From the NCBI GenBank assembly GCA_964443875.1, contig CAYUET010000001.1, positions 62,001 to 126,000 of the forward strand: 64,000 nucleotides of DNA, read 5' to 3'. This DNA comes from CAYUET01 sp964443875 (lineage in GTDB: Bacteria; Auribacterota; JAFGBW01). The notes beneath the pieces are model-generated. The model saw only the letters and a list, made by a program, of their open reading frames with translations. It was not told the DNA's origin and did no database searches. Shown here piece by piece: positions 61,459 to 64,000 of the stretch. The translations under genes and the position numbers were made by a program. Numbering within the stretch: position 1 is the first letter of the stretch; every line of letters begins with the position of its first letter.

Positions 61459-64000
61459 TTATTTTAAAATAATTTCCAGTTCCTTGATTTCCGGCTGAGG
61501 GGTGAAATTCAGGGATACCTGATATTCATTTTTATTTTTGATGTAACTTTGGGTGGGAATAATACTCAAAGCCTTCCATGAAGGATCTGTTTTTTTAATG
61601 AATAAAGTCTGTGTTCCTGAAGGAATATTTTTGAATTTAAAAATTCCCTTGCTGTTGGTTGTATCCAGAGTTCCGTTGAGCAGGAGTTCAGTATTGGCAA
61701 GCGGCTGTTTGAATCCATTGGCATTCATGGTATAGAGAGTCCCTTTGAGAATGCGCTTTGCCTGGAATCCAAAATTTTCAGTCTGGTAGGTTCCTTTTTC
61801 AATGGTTATGTTTTTTTTGATATTTTCAATAGAAGTATAATTAATCGGAATACTGAAAATATCGATGGATAATTCATAATTTCCAGGCTGGACCGGGGTG
61901 AAGATATACCGGCCCTGGAAATTAGTAAGGCAGCTTTTTCCGTTGGAAAGGGTGACCCGGATATTATTCAGGGGTTGATCTTCATCGTCATAAATATCGT
62001 TGAGGTTGATATCATTGTAAATGACTCCTGACACCTCAGTATTTAAAATGAGACCAAAGGAACATGATTTTTCCGAATTTTTATATTCCTTGAAAACATA
62101 ATCCGAATTAGTGGAAAAGGAGTATCCTTCGGGTATTGTTTTTTTGTTAACCTCAACTTTTGTCTTAAAACCCCTGATTTCTCCGGCGTTAAAAAATCCC
62201 TGTTTATCGGTTTTTCCCGCAGGTTTGTCGTTAATAAGGATTTCAGCTTCAGGAAGCCCGGTGTCAATGCCTTCCGTGAAAAGTCCGTCAAGGTCTATAT
62301 CCATGAAAACCCTGGCTGAAACAAGTGTTTTGGGCTTCCATCCGAAGAGCGTGCTGAATTTTGTTGAAAAATAGGTTTCAAAACGGGAGGAGTATTTATT
62401 ATGCAGGACTTCCCGGGAGTCATCTCTATCATTGATAAGTGTGGTAAAAGAGGTTCTGAAGAGAGAATTGGTGCTTATGATTTTATTGAGAGACAGGCTT
62501 ACGGAAGTGGTTTTTGTCTGATCTGTTTTTTCTAGGTTGTTTTGATTGTCCATCTCCATTATGGACTGGGAGATATTGAGTGTGGTGTAAAGCGTATTGT
62601 TCAAGGCGGAATGGGAGCAGCTGAGGGAATGTCCGTAATTGTTTGTTGTGGATTTCTGACTTTCGTCATTGGAGTTGTTTGAGGAAGTGTTGCTCTGAAT
62701 GGAATAGGTGAGATTTTTAAAGAGCCGGGTATTGAGATAAAATCCATAAGTATCTGTGTTATAGGAATAGGTTCTGTTAAATTCTCTTTGATTTTCAGAT
62801 TTTCGGTATGAAAAAGTGAGCATGATGGGTTTAAAAAAGTTCAGATTTTTGGTGATGCTGGAGTAGAGGGCTTTTATGGTTTGTCTGTTTTCATCATAAT
62901 CCAGATCATCATAACTCAGGGTCAGGCTGAAGGGCAGATCGTGGATTTTGCTCAGAAAACTCCATTCATAATTCCACCGGATTTCATTCGTATAATCTTC
63001 CTGTTTCTGACTGATATTGTCTATTTTGAAATGAGTGTTATAACCGGTCAGGGGACCTATTTTTTCAGTTGAATTTTTCCTGAAGGTAAGGGTGTTCTGA
63101 TCTTTTTTATCGTGATTATTCAGATTATTGGGGGTGATCATATCAGGAGAGTAGTATTTATAAAAAAGAAGATCGAAATAGTCAAATTTTTGGAAATAGG
63201 AAAGGTTGTGACTTATGGAGTTTTCAGTTGTTCCGAGGCTGTAATTGATGGAAAAGGCTTTGGAAGTGTATATTATCTGGGCTTCGAAAAAATGATAGAG
63301 GGAATCTGTTTTTGCCTGGGTGTAGTATAGGTTCCATTTTAGCTGCCCGTCATAGAAGGCGTAAGGATCTTTGGAAGAGAGGGCTAATTTGTAAAAGGTC
63401 GGAGTTTCATTTTGGTCTTCGGGAAAATTATCATAGGTTGTGTTATCTGTTTCATCAAAATAGAAAGATCTTGAGTAGAGATAGGAATCGTGATTATTGA
63501 TTTCCTTTCCGTAGAAGAGGGAGAGGGTGAGTGGGTTTTCCTCTCCGAATTTAAGGGGGAGGATGGAGAATCCTCTGAAGGTGTTGATGTTGCTGAACAT
63601 GCTGTCGGTATTATCGTTGATATGGCCTGCATTGACCTGATATTTCTGGTTGCCGGGCCAGGTAATCTCGCTGATGGTTATAAGATAGGAATTCAGTTCC
63701 AGGCTATCATCGCTCGGATCGGCATAATTTCCGCTTAGAAAAAGTTTGGAATCCTTAATGAATCTGCTGCTGAGGGACATGTTGGACTGCTGTTCATAGT
63801 AGGAGGAGGACTGATTACTGAAACTTTCACCTTCCATGTTCTTGAAATAGGAGTGATCCACAAAGAAATTTACGCTGTAGGCTTCAAGTTCTTTATTTTC
63901 AAGGCGTTCCTGTTGAACGGATTTCTGTTTGGCCGGTGGGATGACAATGATGGCCAGCCGGTATCGTGTTTCAGAAGTCCAGACCAGGATGGAACATTCC
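61459..64000 (-). CDS. Usher-like outer membrane protein with C-terminal SdrD-B-like domains (cut by window edge)
   Basis: The frame is open to base 64000, so the N-terminus lies outside; about 846 residues are visible. The first ~560 are aromatic, alternating strand sequence of a large barrel (KLFLSGNYADPSDDSLE, LTYSIQSNTS). Then come three or four Ig-like or carboxypeptidase-regulatory units, the first two with calcium-type loops: VFMDIDLDGLFTEGIDTGLP and IYNDINLNDIYDDEDQP. This barrel-plus-C-terminal-sandwich order resembles fimbrial ushers. It precedes the riboswitch-controlled subunit operon on the same strand, ending 197 bases before its promoter. The usher role is inference from context and layout. 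Confidence 0.6.
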   Translation of the reverse strand, partial: ECSILVWTSETRYRLAIIVIPPAKQKSVQQERLENKELEAYSVNFFVDHSYFKNMEGESFSNQSSSYYEQQSNMSLSSRFIKDSKLFLSGNYADPSDDSLELNSYLITISEITWPGNQKYQVNAGHINDNTDSMFSNINTFRGFSILPLKFGEENPLTLSLFYGKEINNHDSYLYSRSFYFDETDNTTYDNFPEDQNETPTFYKLALSSKDPYAFYDGQLKWNLYYTQAKTDSLYHFFEAQIIYTSKAFSINYSLGTTENSISHNLSYFQKFDYFDLLFYKYYSPDMITPNNLNNHDKKDQNTLTFRKNSTEKIGPLTGYNTHFKIDNISQKQEDYTNEIRWNYEWSFLSKIHDLPFSLTLSYDDLDYDENRQTIKALYSSITKNLNFFKPIMLTFSYRKSENQREFNRTYSYNTDTYGFYLNTRLFKNLTYSIQSNTSSNNSNDESQKSTTNNYGHSLSCSHSALNNTLYTTLNISQSIMEMDNQNNLEKTDQTKTTSVSLSLNKIISTNSLFRTSFTTLINDRDDSREVLHNKYSSRFETYFSTKFSTLFGWKPKTLVSARVFMDIDLDGLFTEGIDTGLPEAEILINDKPAGKTDKQGFFNAGEIRGFKTKVEVNKKTIPEGYSFSTNSDYVFKEYKNSEKSCSFGLILNTEVSGVIYNDINLNDIYDDEDQPLNNIRVTLSNGKSCLTNFQGRYIFTPVQPGNYELSIDIFSIPINYTSIENIKKNITIEKGTYQTENFGFQAKRILKGTLYTMNANGFKQPLANTELLLNGTLDTTNSKGIFKFKNIPSGTQTLFIKKTDPSWKALSIIPTQSYIKNKNEYQVSLNFTPQPEIKELEIILK

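Noticed and set aside
63859..63861. Apparent start of the usher-like gene at 63861
   Set aside because: The codon is an internal GTG and the frame is open beyond it to the window edge, so the gene is partial.
1..64000. CRISPR array, prophage or restriction-modification/defence island
   Set aside because: No regularly spaced direct repeats, cas, phage structural, integrase or restriction genes were seen on either strand.

Overview
The window is a gene-dense chromosomal segment of a didermic, anaerobic or fermentative bacterium with AT-rich DNA and several TTG and GTG starts. The cell-envelope evidence is a TonB-dependent receptor, two very large outer-membrane barrel proteins, a SurA-like periplasmic isomerase, and a chaperone/usher-like locus. 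The metabolic evidence is indolepyruvate:ferredoxin oxidoreductase, phenylacetate-CoA ligase, a sensory-type [FeFe]-hydrogenase-like protein and the NADH sensor Rex. The H-X9-DG-like pseudopilin and several exported proteins of uncertain function recall uncultivated phyla such as Omnitrophota or PVC relatives. That placement is a guess from sequence style, not a demonstrated assignment.

Layout. 1-0.9 kb: end of a histidine kinase and a receiver-only regulator. 0.9-5.3 kb: nitroreductase, then a minus-strand cluster rex, hydrogenase-like sensor, SpoIIE phosphatase. 5.4-8.3 kb: two exported proteins, one YiiX-like and one possibly TraB/ChaN-like. 8.4-17.6 kb: rarA, a radical SAM-glycosyltransferase fusion, a chemoreceptor, tRNA-Val, a TPR protein with an O-antigen-ligase-like protein, and a macrodomain protein. 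17.8-21.7 kb: iorA-iorB-paaK-ACT operon with a paired palindrome upstream. 22-27.6 kb: a 1586-residue membrane protein with a GlmS-like glutaminase and SIS domain, followed by an exported glutamate-racemase-like protein. 27.6-33 kb: a GGDEF response regulator and a five-gene operon ending in alkD and ligA. 33-40.4 kb: ABC transporter, pseudopilin, a repeat-rich intergenic region, TonB receptor. 40.5-45.3 kb: truA, a small coiled-coil gene, bioD-bioA-rlmI and an ACT-like protein. 45.6-56.2 kb: a 2505-residue FecR/beta-helix/barrel protein, a CrtI-type desaturase and an MFS transporter. 56.4-64 kb: DUF4919-like protein, parvulin isomerase and a fimbria-like locus.

The most notable points are as follows. 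(1) The fimbria-like locus has a consensus promoter and a sequence that I read as a cyclic-di-GMP-I riboswitch directly upstream of its first subunit gene, with a strong terminator after that gene. (2) A GlmS-like amidotransferase core is embedded in a polytopic exported protein, with its presumed Cys nucleophile internal, and is followed by a racemase-like protein with a signal peptide; together they suggest amino-sugar or D-glutamate chemistry at the envelope. (3) A dispersed ~218-bp element with TA-flanked inverted ends occurs in two good copies and one decayed copy, and one copy supplies the stop codons of both flanking genes. (4) iorA lacks its usual C-terminal ferredoxin domain.

All calls rest on reading motifs and reading frames by eye; no database search or structure prediction was run.
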